Shown: positions 1 to 8,614 of the stretch, piece after piece
Layout: every line of letters starts with the position of its first letter
Numbering within the stretch: the stretch's first letter is position 1
Origin: Grimontia indica
GTDB lineage: Bacteria; Pseudomonadota; Gammaproteobacteria; Enterobacterales; Vibrionaceae
Assembly (NCBI RefSeq): GCF_000333895.2
Contig: NZ_ANFM02000001.1
Span: 1-64,000 of the forward strand
Direction of reading: 5' to 3'
Length of the DNA stretch: 64,000 bases
Notes under the pieces: generated by a model
What the model was told of the DNA's origin: nothing
The model's database searches: none
What the model saw: only the letters and a program-made list of their open reading frames with translations
Translations under genes and position numbers: made by a program

Positions 1-23
1 ACAAACTGCTGCAAAAATCATCA

Positions 24-45
24 CCAAAGGTCAACAGCCCCTAAG
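24..45. repeat. Short dispersed repeat, copy 1
   Basis: The core AGGTCAACAGCCCCTAAG recurs with few changes at 20478-20500 and 44386-44409. All three copies lie just outside the 3' end of a gene; here the neighbour is the VRR-NUC gene, which ends at 135. No function is known to me. The rest of positions 1-107 is AT-rich and shows nothing else I can support. Confidence 0.5.
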
Positions 46-107
46 GCCTGTTTTCTATAAGTATGTATTAACTTAATATTTTTGCCTCATAAATGAGAAA
101 TCAATTG

Positions 108-160
108 TACCCATACAACCTGAAGATGCAGGATTCAGAGGTCAACAGGTTGTTTGGGTA
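108..160. repeat. REP-like palindrome, family A, overlapping a gene end
   Basis: The left arm TACCCATACAACCTG (108-122) and right arm CAGGTTGTTTGGGTA (146-160) are inverted copies with one mismatch, separated by a 23-base core that contains GATGCAGGATTCAG. The right arm is coding: on the minus strand it encodes the last residues (PKQPVDL) of the VRR-NUC protein, whose TGA lies at 135-137. Related copies are at 7283-7325 and 15122-15165. Confidence 0.75.
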
Positions 161-1778
161 AATCGGCAGACACGTAGAGCGTGTGAGCGGAAAGCCCGTG
201 AGTGGCGAAGAAGTTAAGCCAACGCACTTGGTGATGTTGAAGTTTATCGCCAGGACCTTTGACTTCAACAAACTGGCATTTTCCTTCTTTCACCATAAAC
301 AGGTCAGGGTGTCCGGCCCGGTTGGATTTGGCATCGAACAAAATGCGTTTAATACAGGCGATAATTTGCGTTGATGACAATGTAGAGAGCGCTGCCTCAA
401 TCATATCCCGTTCTGCCCAGCTCCAATTCACCCATTCGTTAGTGATGCCGAACTTTGCATCATAAACCGCCAGGAGGTCGTATTCACCCTGTTCCAAAGC
501 CTCGAAGCGCTGTTTAATCATTTCTCTTCGGGCTGTGGTGAAATCCGTCGAATACATGTCGCGTGGCGCGCGTTGGAAAGGGTTGAGAAACGCACCGGGT
601 ACAGGGGCGAAAATGATATCCCATAGCAGCAGGCCAAACAGCGCATTGAGAAGGCTGTTTTCGCAATACCAGACTTGCCAGCCTTGTTGAGCATAATGTC
701 GCGCAGATTCGAGTTCTACGCGCTCATTAAGCACCAAGGTGATGTGTTCTGAGCCAAACGCCTCGCCTGCTTTTTCGGGAGAGGGGCAGTCGGTTTTTTT
801 GGCTAGCTGTCTTGCTATGCGCGCGGCAACATCGGCTTCATCTTCGTTTTTCGGCGCGGTCAGCATGTCGGTGACAATGGCTGCTGCATCTTCAAAGCGC
901 GTTTGTTTGATGGCTATCCTCGCCAATCGCTCTCTGGCAGGAGGAAGCGAGGACTGTGAAAACAGGTGTTGGGCGCTTCCTTCGTCTTTTTGTCTTTCGA
1001 ATTCTCTGGCCAGCTTGTTCGCCAGCCTTTCCCATTTCCTTGTTAACGGCGGCCAGAAGGGCTTCTCAGGGAGTTGTTGACTCACTTTTAATGCAGAAGT
1101 GACTTCTTTTGCTTCTGTATACTCCCAATACAAATCAGCAAGTGATGACAAGAAAAGCCAGTCAGCGATTTGCTTCCGTGAAGTAAAGAGTCTGTCTTCT
1201 GGACGAAGTTGGACGTTTTCAAAGCGGTAGATGCCTAAATCGTTAAGAACAAACTGGCTGAGATCCTGACGAGAATTGCCGAAGTAGAGCAGCAAAAATA
1301 CAGGCAAGACATCGTGTTTCAGGCAAAGAAAACGGGTTGGCAAAGGTGGGACAGCTTCTTCATTGTTTTCAACGATGGTGGCGATGATTTCTGGCTTTCG
1401 AAGGGTAGCTTTTATAGAAAGGTGACAATAAAGCGAGAGTAATTCCGCTTTTGTCATTAGCTTAGCGACGATTTCAAACGGCGGTTGCGTCGTTTCAATG
1501 AGGAAACCTTCTTCAGATAACCGTGTGGTGGCGCTTTCAATATCCGGGATCTCTGGATAAACGAGCTTATCGCAGCGGAACCAATCCCCTTTGCGTGTCA
1601 GCAGCCGAACCAACAAGAGTTGGGCATTTTTGGGTAGCGCCGAAAATGCAGTAAGCCAATGCGTTTCTGTTTCTGTGAGTAAATCACTGTATCGGGTCGA
1701 GACGACATCGACGATGGATAGAAAGTTATCCAGATAGTAGTGAGGCGGCAAAACAGGCGGGGTGGTCAACGGGCTCAT
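135..1778 (-). CDS. VRR-NUC domain nuclease, FAN1-like
   Basis: A 547-residue protein with a C-terminal VRR-NUC domain. The nuclease signature is clear: HPD with Asp492, then EVK with Glu505 and Lys507, followed by HHQ, matching the PD-(D/E)XK catalytic pattern of FAN1. Upstream lie a predicted winged-helix/SAP-like region and a helical repeat (TPR-like) stretch around residues 220-330, the order seen in bacterial FAN1 proteins. FAN1 family members are structure-specific nucleases with 5'-flap and exonuclease activity in interstrand crosslink repair; that role here is inferred from the family. The gene is transcribed divergently from the Nudix-PAP2 gene across about 90 bp. Its final seven or eight codons lie in a REP-like palindrome, so the native C-terminus may have been altered by it. 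Confidence 0.85.
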   Translation of the reverse strand: MSPLTTPPVLPPHYYLDNFLSIVDVVSTRYSDLLTETETHWLTAFSALPKNAQLLLVRLLTRKGDWFRCDKLVYPEIPDIESATTRLSEEGFLIETTQPPFEIVAKLMTKAELLSLYCHLSIKATLRKPEIIATIVENNEEAVPPLPTRFLCLKHDVLPVFLLLYFGNSRQDLSQFVLNDLGIYRFENVQLRPEDRLFTSRKQIADWLFLSSLADLYWEYTEAKEVTSALKVSQQLPEKPFWPPLTRKWERLANKLAREFERQKDEGSAQHLFSQSSLPPARERLARIAIKQTRFEDAAAIVTDMLTAPKNEDEADVAARIARQLAKKTDCPSPEKAGEAFGSEHITLVLNERVELESARHYAQQGWQVWYCENSLLNALFGLLLWDIIFAPVPGAFLNPFQRAPRDMYSTDFTTARREMIKQRFEALEQGEYDLLAVYDAKFGITNEWVNWSWAERDMIEAALSTLSSTQIIACIKRILFDAKSNRAGHPDLFMVKEGKCQFVEVKGPGDKLQHHQVRWLNFFATHGLSAHTLYVSADLPKQPVDL

Positions 1779-1816
1779 GGCATCCTTGTCGATTTAAAAC
1801 GAAGACTTACTCGATG

Positions 1817-1851
1817 GTTCAATAGCATTCAATCGTTCAATAGCATTCAAT
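1817..1851. repeat. 18-bp tandem duplication in a divergent promoter region
   Basis: GTTCAATAGCATTCAATC at 1817-1834 is followed directly by GTTCAATAGCATTCAAT at 1835-1851. The duplication sits in the 88-bp space between the two divergent genes, where promoter or operator DNA is expected. Confidence 0.8.
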
Positions 1852-1866
1852 AGGGACAGACAGTTA

Positions 1867-3336
1867 GTGAGCATAACACGCCTCATTTCAGGGATACTTC
1901 TTCTGACATCACTTCTTTCTATGTCAATGGGAGTGATGGCAAGCCAAGAAAATGCAATCAATAGTACGTTGCCAATCGAGGCGGCAGATTGCCTTATTGT
2001 CGACAAAGACAAAAACATCTTGATGATTGATGAAGCGATCAGCGGGCGCTATTCCATTCCTGGCGGATCAATCATTGGAGAAGAAACGCCGGAACAAACC
2101 GCCAAGCGTGAAGCGTATGAGGAAACCGGCCTACACGTGAATGTCGGTCAGCAAATCGCCCGCACTTATAATTCGGCCATTTTCGCCTGTCAGTTGGCTT
2201 CACGCACACCGTATTTTATCGATTCGATGGGAAGAAAAGTGCTGATGGCGTGGTCAGCACCGCATTTCGGTAAGGAAGTGACCCGCGTTTTGATGATGCC
2301 GGACAATAAAGCCGTGCGCGATAACTACCGCTTCCCGGAGCATAAATGGATGTTTAGGCATTGGGTGCCGGAGGTGCCGCCGAGTGAGTTTGTTCTTTCA
2401 GAGGGCGATTCTGTGGTGCTTACACCCTTTTATCGTGCTCAGTTATCAGTGCTCCAATCCTTGCATGAATGGAAAGCTGAGAGCGCGATTGTAAAAGCCT
2501 TGGTGAAGGGGGTAATCGTACTGGGAAGTCTGTTTACGCCGATGTTGTTTCTCGGCACGCTTATTTTTATCCGGGCTTACCATGGTTACCGTGCAGCACT
2601 GCTTTACGGCGCAGGATTGCTGTCGCTTTCCGTGTTCGTGCTGATACTGAACACCGTGATTGAGCTACCCAGACCTTACTTCATCGATCCTGTGTTTGGT
2701 GAGCAGGATACCTTGGGTTATACCTTGCCGAGTTGTATGGTCGCGCTCACCACGTTTTTCTTTAGCTGGTTACTGCTTAACTGGGACAAAGAGGTTTGCC
2801 CCGCAGGGCGAAAGCGCCTGTTTGCTTGTGCTGTGGTCTGTGTGGCGGCGATCAGTGGTAAAGTCATGCTGCTTGGAGAGCACTATCCATCAGATATGGT
2901 CTTAGGACTGTTGATTGGCCCTGGGTTTGCTGTCGGCTTCAAACGACTGAGAGAGTGGCGTTTTGCCAACCGTAACCGCGCTTTGATCTCCGCGCGCTTT
3001 TGGTTGATGAGCTTTGTGGCAACCGCACTGATTGGCATCACCATTCACAAACCGCATATTGTGTACCTTTCCGCGTTTTGCTTGGGAACTTACTGTGCAA
3101 TTCTCTGGCTGAAGGCATTTCCTCTTTATATTTCCGCCGTTCGACGCCCCGCTAAGCTGACTTTTTTCATGATTGCTTTGGCAGGTGTGTTGGCGATCCT
3201 ATACGCAGACTACGTGATTTCGTCCCGTTATGCCGTGAACACCATTATTGTTGCCGTGAACTGCGCAGCGGCCTGGGGCATCTCAGTTTGGTTGCTGGTG
3301 GTGACACCACGTATTTTTCATCAATTTGTTCGGTGA
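1867..3336 (+). CDS. Nudix hydrolase / PAP2-like membrane fusion protein
   Basis: A 489-residue fusion. Residues 1-25 form a signal peptide or anchor ending near VMA-SQ. A perfect Nudix box occupies about 67-89 (Gly67, Glu73, Arg81-Glu82, Glu85-Glu86, Gly88). The C-terminal half, from about 210, has several membrane segments and resembles PAP2/PgpB phosphatases: an RP motif in IELPRPYF and an H-x3-D motif in GEHYPSD. The other PAP2 residues are altered: the lysine before RP is Asn, PSGH reads PSCM, and the SR of motif 3 reads KV. The Nudix half therefore looks active; the phosphatase half may not be. Fusions of these two domains are known in Vibrio; substrates are not clear to me. The GTG at 1867 is chosen because the next ATG (1921) would cut the signal peptide. 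Confidence 0.8.
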   Translation: MSITRLISGILLLTSLLSMSMGVMASQENAINSTLPIEAADCLIVDKDKNILMIDEAISGRYSIPGGSIIGEETPEQTAKREAYEETGLHVNVGQQIARTYNSAIFACQLASRTPYFIDSMGRKVLMAWSAPHFGKEVTRVLMMPDNKAVRDNYRFPEHKWMFRHWVPEVPPSEFVLSEGDSVVLTPFYRAQLSVLQSLHEWKAESAIVKALVKGVIVLGSLFTPMLFLGTLIFIRAYHGYRAALLYGAGLLSLSVFVLILNTVIELPRPYFIDPVFGEQDTLGYTLPSCMVALTTFFFSWLLLNWDKEVCPAGRKRLFACAVVCVAAISGKVMLLGEHYPSDMVLGLLIGPGFAVGFKRLREWRFANRNRALISARFWLMSFVATALIGITIHKPHIVYLSAFCLGTYCAILWLKAFPLYISAVRRPAKLTFFMIALAGVLAILYADYVISSRYAVNTIIVAVNCAAAWGISVWLLVVTPRIFHQFVR

Positions 3337-3494
3337 CACGTAAACGATTGCGCGGCGTGTTTTTAAAGGGATTTCTCTTAGGATTACCTCTTTGATGGAT
3401 CTCACACCTGAGGTAAAGTTATGGCAGTCGTTAGTTTATAAGATTGCCAACGATCGTATGGAAATAGATCGTACAAATGGCTTCAGGGAGCAAG

Positions 3495-6400
3495 ATGTTA
3501 CCAGCACTTACACACCATCATACGCTCGATCCCATCGTCGGGCGTTTTCTTGATGCTTTAAAAGAGAAAGGTTTCCAGGGTGAGACGGAGACCTTTTACG
3601 CCAGCCGCCTTGCTGTTGCGACCGATAACTCGGTCTACCAGCTTCTTCCACAGGCGGTGGTTTTTCCTACCTCGACGCAAGACTTAACGCTGTTAGGCGA
3701 AGTCTGCAAAGATGCCGAATTCGCTGAGATTAAATTCTCTGCCCGTGGCGGTGGTACCGGCACCAATGGACAGTCTCTGACCCAGCATATCGTTGTTGAT
3801 ATGTCGCGCCACATGCGCAATATCCTTGAGATTAACCCAGAAGAGGGTTGGGTGCGCGTACAGGCAGGCGTGGTCAAAGATGCACTGAATGACGCACTGC
3901 GTCCGCACGGCTTTTTCTTCTCGCCTGATCTTTCGACCAGCAACCGCGCAACAGTGGGTGGCATGGTCAACACCGATGCATCAGGTCAGGGTTCATTACG
4001 CTACGGTAAAACTTCAGACCATGTTTTGGCACTGAAAGCGGTGTTGGCAGATGGTTCAGTATTGGATACCGAACCCCAGTCTATGGCGGATGTGACGGGT
4101 AACACCCGTGATGATTACGCAGGTGAAGCACTGCGCCGCGTGGCGGAAATCTGCCAAAGCAAACGTGCGGAAATTGACGCAAAATTCCCGCCACTGAACC
4201 GATTCTTAACTGGCTACGATCTGAAAAATGCATACCAGCCTGAGACTGAAACTTTCGACATGGCACGTGTGCTTTGTGGCGCGGAAGGCTCTCTGGCATT
4301 TATCACTGAAGCCAAACTGAATATCACGCCAATTCCTAAAGCGCGTACTCTGGTTAACGTGAAGTACGACAGCTTCGATTCAGCACTTCGCAGTGCGCCT
4401 GTGATGGTTGAAGCGAATGCCTTGTCTGTTGAAACCGTGGATTCCCGCGTATTGAATTTGGCGCGTGAAGATATCGTTTGGAACACGGTGAAAGATCTGC
4501 TGACGGACGTTCCTGGCAAAGATATGCAGGGCATCAATATCGTTGAGTTTGCCGGTAATGATGCAGAGGAAATCGACGCACAAATCGCTTCACTTTGTGA
4601 GCGTTTGGATGTGCTGGTCGAAGCCGGTGATAAAGGCGTGATTGGCTATCAAGTCTGTAACGACTTGGCCTCTATCAACAAAATCTACAATATGCGCAAG
4701 AAGGCCGTTGGCCTGCTCGGAGCGGCAAAAGGTGCTGCGAAGCCAGTTGCCTTTACGGAAGACACGTGTGTGCCGCCGGAAAACCTCGCTGACTTTATTG
4801 TCGAATTCCGAACGTTACTGGACAGTCATAACCTTAACTACGGCATGTTCGGTCACGTTGATGCGGGTGTATTGCACGTCCGTCCTGCTCTTGACCTCTG
4901 CGACCCAGAGCAAGAGCGTCTGATGAAGACGATTTCCGATCAGGTGGTCGCGCTGGTGGCGAAATACGGCGGCCTGATGTGGGGTGAGCACGGTAAAGGT
5001 TTCCGCTCTGAATATGGTCCTGAATTCTTTGGTGAGGAGCTTTTCAACGAGCTGCGTAAAGTCAAAGCGGCATTTGATCCTCACAACCGCATGAACCCTG
5101 GGAAGATTTGTACGCCAATCGACAGCAGCGATTCGCTGGTGAAAGTGGATGATGAAAAACGCGGCACCTTAGATCGCCAAATCCCAATCACGGTGCGTGA
5201 CAGCTTCAAGCAGGCGATGGAATGTAATGGCAACGGCCTTTGCTTCAACTACGACACCAGCTCGCCAATGTGTCCGTCGATGAAGATCAGCTATGACCGT
5301 CGTCATTCGCCAAAAGGCCGTGCGGGCATTGTGCGTGAGTGGTTGCGTTTGTTGGCAGAGCAGGGCGTTGACCCTATCACCATGGAAAAAGAGCTGATGG
5401 AGAAAACACCGTCGGTTCGCCAAATTTTCGCACGGTTCAAGAACACCTGGCTTTCAAACAAAGATGACTACGACTTCTCTCACGAAGTGATGGAAGCCAT
5501 GAATGGTTGTCTGGCTTGTAAAGCCTGTGCGACTCAGTGTCCTATCAAGGTCGATGTGCCGAGCTTCCGTTCCCGCTTTATCAATCTTTACTACAGCCGT
5601 TATCAGCGTCCTGCGAAGGACTATCTGGTGGCAAATATCGAAACCATGCTGCCTTGGATGGCAAAAGCGCCGGTGATTGTGAATGCGTTCACCCAGCCAA
5701 AATGGGCGCAGTCTGTCACTGAAAAAGCGATTGGGTATGTGGATACACCTGCGCTGTCAGTACCGACACTGATGGAGTCGCTGGATGGCCACCATGCCAC
5801 CAAGTTCGACTTGGAATGGCTGAAAGCGTTGAGCGACGAGGAGCGTTCCCGCTATGTGCTGATTGTTCAGGACCCGTTCACCAGCTTCTATGAAGCAGAT
5901 GTGGTTAAGGACTTGGTGACGCTGGTAGAGAAGCTGGGTAAGAAGCCAATGCTAGTTCCGTTTAAGCCAAACGGTAAAGCGCAGCACATTAAAGGCTTCC
6001 TCAAGAAATTTGCCAAAACAGCCCGCAATACCGCTGACTTCCTGAATCAGCTGGCAGCGTTGGACGTGCCAATGGTGGGTGTCGATCCTGCTCTGGTTCT
6101 TTGCTATCGCGATGAGTACAACGAGATTCTGGGCGAAAGCCGTGGTGACTTTCAGGTGCAGACCGCGCATGAGTGGTTGCTCAATGCAATTTCTGACGTG
6201 CCGCAAAAAGAAAATGCCGACAAAGACGCTTGGTATCTGTTTGCGCATTGTACTGAAAAAACCAAGATGCCAAATGCAGAAGCTGAGTGGGGCAAAATCT
6301 TCCATCACTTTGGTGGCAAGCTCGAGGCTGTTGCAGTCGGTTGTTGTGGTATGGCAGGGACTTATGGACACGAATCTGACAAGTTGGAAAACTCAAAAGG

Positions 6401-6548
6401 TATTTTCGGTTTGAGTTGGAAACCTCGCTTGGAATCTTTGCCACCATCACGCTGTATGGCAACAGGTTACTCGTGCCGCAGTCAGGTGAAGCGTTTTGAA
6501 AGTAAAAAGCTCAAGCACCCGGTACAAGTGCTGGTGAAGTTGGTTTAA
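3495..6548 (+). CDS. ydiJ: FAD-binding and Fe-S oxidoreductase YdiJ (D-2-hydroxyglutarate dehydrogenase type)
   Basis: About 1017 residues, matching E. coli YdiJ (1018) along its length. The N-terminal half is a PCMH-type FAD domain with the stretch ARGGGTGTNGQSL and a C-terminal FAD-oxidase cap ending near GEHGKGFRSEYGPEFFGEE. The C-terminal half carries a ferredoxin-type cysteine cluster (CLACKACATQCPIKVDVP) and a CCG-type domain (VGCCGMAGTYGHE). The family oxidises 2-hydroxy acids, with D-2-hydroxyglutarate reported for YdiJ homologues, passing electrons through Fe-S clusters. An ATG exists at 3477, but GGGAG at 3484-3488 places initiation at 3495 (MLPALTHH), which also aligns with the E. 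coli start. A single-gene unit closed by a terminator. Confidence 0.92.
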   Translation: MLPALTHHHTLDPIVGRFLDALKEKGFQGETETFYASRLAVATDNSVYQLLPQAVVFPTSTQDLTLLGEVCKDAEFAEIKFSARGGGTGTNGQSLTQHIVVDMSRHMRNILEINPEEGWVRVQAGVVKDALNDALRPHGFFFSPDLSTSNRATVGGMVNTDASGQGSLRYGKTSDHVLALKAVLADGSVLDTEPQSMADVTGNTRDDYAGEALRRVAEICQSKRAEIDAKFPPLNRFLTGYDLKNAYQPETETFDMARVLCGAEGSLAFITEAKLNITPIPKARTLVNVKYDSFDSALRSAPVMVEANALSVETVDSRVLNLAREDIVWNTVKDLLTDVPGKDMQGINIVEFAGNDAEEIDAQIASLCERLDVLVEAGDKGVIGYQVCNDLASINKIYNMRKKAVGLLGAAKGAAKPVAFTEDTCVPPENLADFIVEFRTLLDSHNLNYGMFGHVDAGVLHVRPALDLCDPEQERLMKTISDQVVALVAKYGGLMWGEHGKGFRSEYGPEFFGEELFNELRKVKAAFDPHNRMNPGKICTPIDSSDSLVKVDDEKRGTLDRQIPITVRDSFKQAMECNGNGLCFNYDTSSPMCPSMKISYDRRHSPKGRAGIVREWLRLLAEQGVDPITMEKELMEKTPSVRQIFARFKNTWLSNKDDYDFSHEVMEAMNGCLACKACATQCPIKVDVPSFRSRFINLYYSRYQRPAKDYLVANIETMLPWMAKAPVIVNAFTQPKWAQSVTEKAIGYVDTPALSVPTLMESLDGHHATKFDLEWLKALSDEERSRYVLIVQDPFTSFYEADVVKDLVTLVEKLGKKPMLVPFKPNGKAQHIKGFLKKFAKTARNTADFLNQLAALDVPMVGVDPALVLCYRDEYNEILGESRGDFQVQTAHEWLLNAISDVPQKENADKDAWYLFAHCTEKTKMPNAEAEWGKIFHHFGGKLEAVAVGCCGMAGTYGHESDKLENSKGIFGLSWKPRLESLPPSRCMATGYSCRSQVKRFESKKLKHPVQVLVKLV

Positions 6549-6569
6549 TCCGCTTATTGCTGTATTGAA

Positions 6570-6596
6570 GGGGGAGCCATTGGGCTCCCCCTTTTT
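6570..6596 (+). terminator. Intrinsic terminator of ydiJ
   Basis: GGGGGAGCC (6570-6578) pairs with GGCTCCCCC (6583-6591) across a four-base loop, followed by TTTTT. Confidence 0.9.
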
Positions 6597-6613
6597 GATC
6601 TTGTTTGGGTAGA

Positions 6614-6775
6614 ATACCAATCGTAGTAAATATCTACTCATCCTAGCTTGTTAAAATGCTAGATAACTGCGTTGAAAAATTTGATTGTAGAATAACTACT
6701 TATCGAAATTTTCCGCCTTGTTCTCGAGCATTTTTCCTGCGCTATCTCTGATCATCTACTTACTGTGATTGGTAT
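6614..6775. mobile_element. MITE-like element, 162 bp, copy 1
   Basis: The element begins ATACCAATC and ends GATTGGTAT, a perfect 9-bp terminal inverted repeat. A second copy of the same length lies at 44450-44611 in opposite orientation; aligned by eye the two differ at about nine positions. There is no coding capacity, so any movement would need a transposase supplied in trans. Bases 6601-6611 (TTGTTTGGGTA) directly before it match the right arm of the family A palindrome. The element, the terminator of ydiJ and this half-palindrome fill most of the 6549-6860 gap. Confidence 0.8.
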
Positions 6776-6860
6776 ATATCTTCAAACGTCTTAATTATTA
6801 GGCGGGGCGTAAATTGGCACCTGATAGTCTGATTCATAGATAGATGGAAAGGAGTCAGAC

Positions 6861-7280
6861 ATGAGCAAGATTAAGCCACATGTGACGTTCCATGGTGTAT
6901 GTAGAGAGGCTCTTGGCTTTTACAGTCAGGCACTTAACGGGGAAATTAAGACAATCGCGACATTTGACGAATCTCCGGTGGAGTTTCCCAATCATTTACT
7001 TAGCAGAGTTATGCATGCGGAATTCGAATCGCCGGAAGTGAGTTTCTATGCGTCCGATGGGTTAGACGATTCGTTGGCGCAAGGCTCTGGCGATGTGGCG
7101 TTCCATGTCAGTTTTGAGGATGAAAAAAGACAGAACCAAGTCTTTATGGCGCTTTCTGAAATGGGGCAGATAGTCATGCCGCTTGATTACACGTTTTGGA
7201 AAGTGCGCTTTGGTATGGTGACGGACAAGTTCGGGATAAGGTGGATGCTGAGTTGTCCTGCTGAACACGTAGAGATTTAA
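6861..7280 (+). CDS. PhnB/YjdN-like VOC family protein
   Basis: A 139-residue protein of the PhnB-like branch of the vicinal oxygen chelate (glyoxalase/bleomycin-resistance) fold. The typical ends are present: the opening PHVTFHGVCREALGFYSQAL and the closing FWKVRFGMVTDKFGIRWML. Family members have mostly unknown substrates. The start is supported by AAGGAG seven bases upstream of the ATG. It stands alone, followed by a REP-like palindrome and a terminator shared with the convergent aqpZ. The 85 bp upstream, up to the MITE, must hold its promoter. Confidence 0.85.
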   Translation: MSKIKPHVTFHGVCREALGFYSQALNGEIKTIATFDESPVEFPNHLLSRVMHAEFESPEVSFYASDGLDDSLAQGSGDVAFHVSFEDEKRQNQVFMALSEMGQIVMPLDYTFWKVRFGMVTDKFGIRWMLSCPAEHVEI

Positions 7281-7282
7281 TA

Positions 7283-7325
7283 TACCTAAACAGCCTGAAT
7301 CCAGCATTTTCAGGTTGTTTAGGTA
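7283..7325. repeat. REP-like palindrome, family A
   Basis: TACCTAAACAGCCTGA (7283-7298) is inverted as TCAGGTTGTTTAGGTA (7310-7325) around an 11-base centre. It lies directly between the PhnB-like gene and the shared terminator, where it could add a 3' stem-loop to the transcript. Confidence 0.8.
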
Positions 7326-7326
7326 C

Positions 7327-7356
7327 AAAAAGCCCCGAATTGTCGGGGCTTTTTTA
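7327..7356. terminator. Bidirectional terminator between phnB-like gene and aqpZ
   Basis: AGCCCCGA and TCGGGGCT flank a short loop, with an A-run on the left and a T-run on the right, so the hairpin can serve both convergent genes. Confidence 0.88.
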
Positions 7357-7373
7357 TCATTCGTATTTGTTAA

Positions 7374-8066
7374 TTAGTCTTCATTTGGGCTCAGCCAGCG
7401 GTAAACCACACCGGCGATGAAAGCACCAATCAATGGGGCTACCCAGAACATCCAGAGTTGTGCCATCGCCCAGTCACCAACAAGCAGTGCAGGACCCGTG
7501 CTTCGTGCTGGGTTCACTGAGGTGTTGGTGATTGGAATACTGATAAGGTGGATCAAAGTCAGGGCGAGACCAATCGCTAATCCTGCCATGCCTGGACTTG
7601 CCAGCTTGTGGGTCGCACCCATGATGACAATCAGGAACATAAAGGTCATCAGCACTTCGGTGATAAAGCCGGAAAGCATGTCATAGCCGCCTGGTGAATG
7701 GTCACCATAGCCATTTGATGCCAGGCCACCCGCTAAATCAAAACCCGGTGCGCCGCTGGCAATAATGTAAACAACATACGCGCCGACAATACCGCCTGCG
7801 ACCTGAACCAGCATATAGGGAATTAGCTCAGCGGTAGGAAAACGTCCGCCTGCCCATAGGCCAAAAGATACGGCTGGGTTGAGGTGACAACCGGAAATAT
7901 GGCCAATGGCGTAAGCCATGGTCACAACGGTTAAACCGAAGGCGAGGGCGACGCCCAAGAAGCCGATACCAAGTTCCGGAAAAGCGGCTGCGAATACAGC
8001 ACTACCGCAACCCCCAAGCACCAACCAAAAGGTGCCAATAAATTCTGCTGTCAATTTCTTCAACAT
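7374..8066 (-). CDS. aqpZ: Aquaporin Z
   Basis: A 230-residue MIP-family channel close to the E. coli AqpZ length. The two pore loops are intact: [11 protein letters not shown] in the first half and [13 protein letters not shown] in the second, each with its NPA motif. The Arg after the second NPA and the neighbouring Thr/Ser pattern fit a water-selective aquaporin rather than a glycerol facilitator. Six hydrophobic segments are readable. The function, rapid osmotic water flux across the inner membrane, is inferred from the family. The start follows a GGGAG ribosome-binding site. The gene is monocistronic and converges on the PhnB-like gene. Confidence 0.95.
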   Translation of the reverse strand: MLKKLTAEFIGTFWLVLGGCGSAVFAAAFPELGIGFLGVALAFGLTVVTMAYAIGHISGCHLNPAVSFGLWAGGRFPTAELIPYMLVQVAGGIVGAYVVYIIASGAPGFDLAGGLASNGYGDHSPGGYDMLSGFITEVLMTFMFLIVIMGATHKLASPGMAGLAIGLALTLIHLISIPITNTSVNPARSTGPALLVGDWAMAQLWMFWVAPLIGAFIAGVVYRWLSPNED

Positions 8067-8204
8067 TTCACGATCTCCCTAGTTGTATTTAGGACGGCAC
8101 GTGAGAAAACCATACTCATGACTAACTTGCCATCTGAGTTATTTAGATCTGGGTACATGCTTAAAAGTAGCACTCTATGCTTTATTTAGAGTGTTATTCA
8201 TAAT

Positions 8205-8405
8205 TTGATACCCCAACGTGCCATCAAACGTACCTATGACCTGTATGCTGGTTCGAGTGTCACAATTCAGCGGCTTCAAGAGTGGCCTAATTTACAATTG
8301 AGTAGTTGTTACGCTGGGAATCGATATGTGTTAGCTTTAAAAATCAAATGGATGGTTGTAAGAGACGATCTGAACTATCTCATTCAGAGGTATCAGAATG
8401 ATTAA
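8205..8405 (+). CDS. Doubtful small ORF ahead of the membrane peptide
   Basis: A 66-codon reading frame from a TTG with no good ribosome-binding site. Its TAA overlaps the ATG of the next small gene (AATGATTAA), which resembles translational coupling and is the main argument in its favour. I recognise no family. Without it, 8067-8397 would be a 331-bp gap holding the promoters of aqpZ and of the membrane peptide. Confidence 0.25.
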   Translation: MIPQRAIKRTYDLYAGSSVTIQRLQEWPNLQLSSCYAGNRYVLALKIKWMVVRDDLNYLIQRYQND

Positions 8406-8553
8406 AATTGGATTTATTGTTGGCCTGATCATTATTGGCGTTTTGGTTGCCAAGTTCCTCGATGAAAAGTCCCAGAAGAAGTTTTTGATTGGCGCTGTTT
8501 CTACAGTCGCATTGGCTGTGGTGTTGTTGGTGATTTCAGAATTAATGCGTTAA
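8398..8553 (+). CDS. Small membrane protein, 51 residues
   Basis: A 51-residue protein starting MIKIGFIVGLIIIGV. Two hydrophobic helices (about residues 4-19 and 31-48) are separated by a charged loop, DEKSQKK, which predicts a hairpin in the inner membrane. AGAGG lies a few bases before the ATG and a strong intrinsic terminator follows the TAA within about 25 bp, so it behaves like a real monocistronic or coupled gene. Function unknown. Confidence 0.7.
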   Translation: MIKIGFIVGLIIIGVLVAKFLDEKSQKKFLIGAVSTVALAVVLLVISELMR

Positions 8554-8574
8554 ACGATAAACGTTAAACCGAAT

Positions 8575-8605
8575 AAAAAAGCGAACCGGATGGTTCGCTT
8601 TTTTT
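8575..8605. terminator. Bidirectional terminator
   Basis: GCGAACC (8581-8587) pairs with GGTTCGC (8592-8598) around GGAT, with A6 before and T7 after. It can end both the small membrane protein and the convergent ygiQ transcript. Confidence 0.9.
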
Positions 8606-8614
8606 GTTAGAAGA

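Noticed and set aside
1794-2018. Minus-strand frame overlapping the Nudix-PAP2 start
   Set aside because: Antisense to a clear signal peptide and Nudix domain; no ribosome-binding site or family signal.
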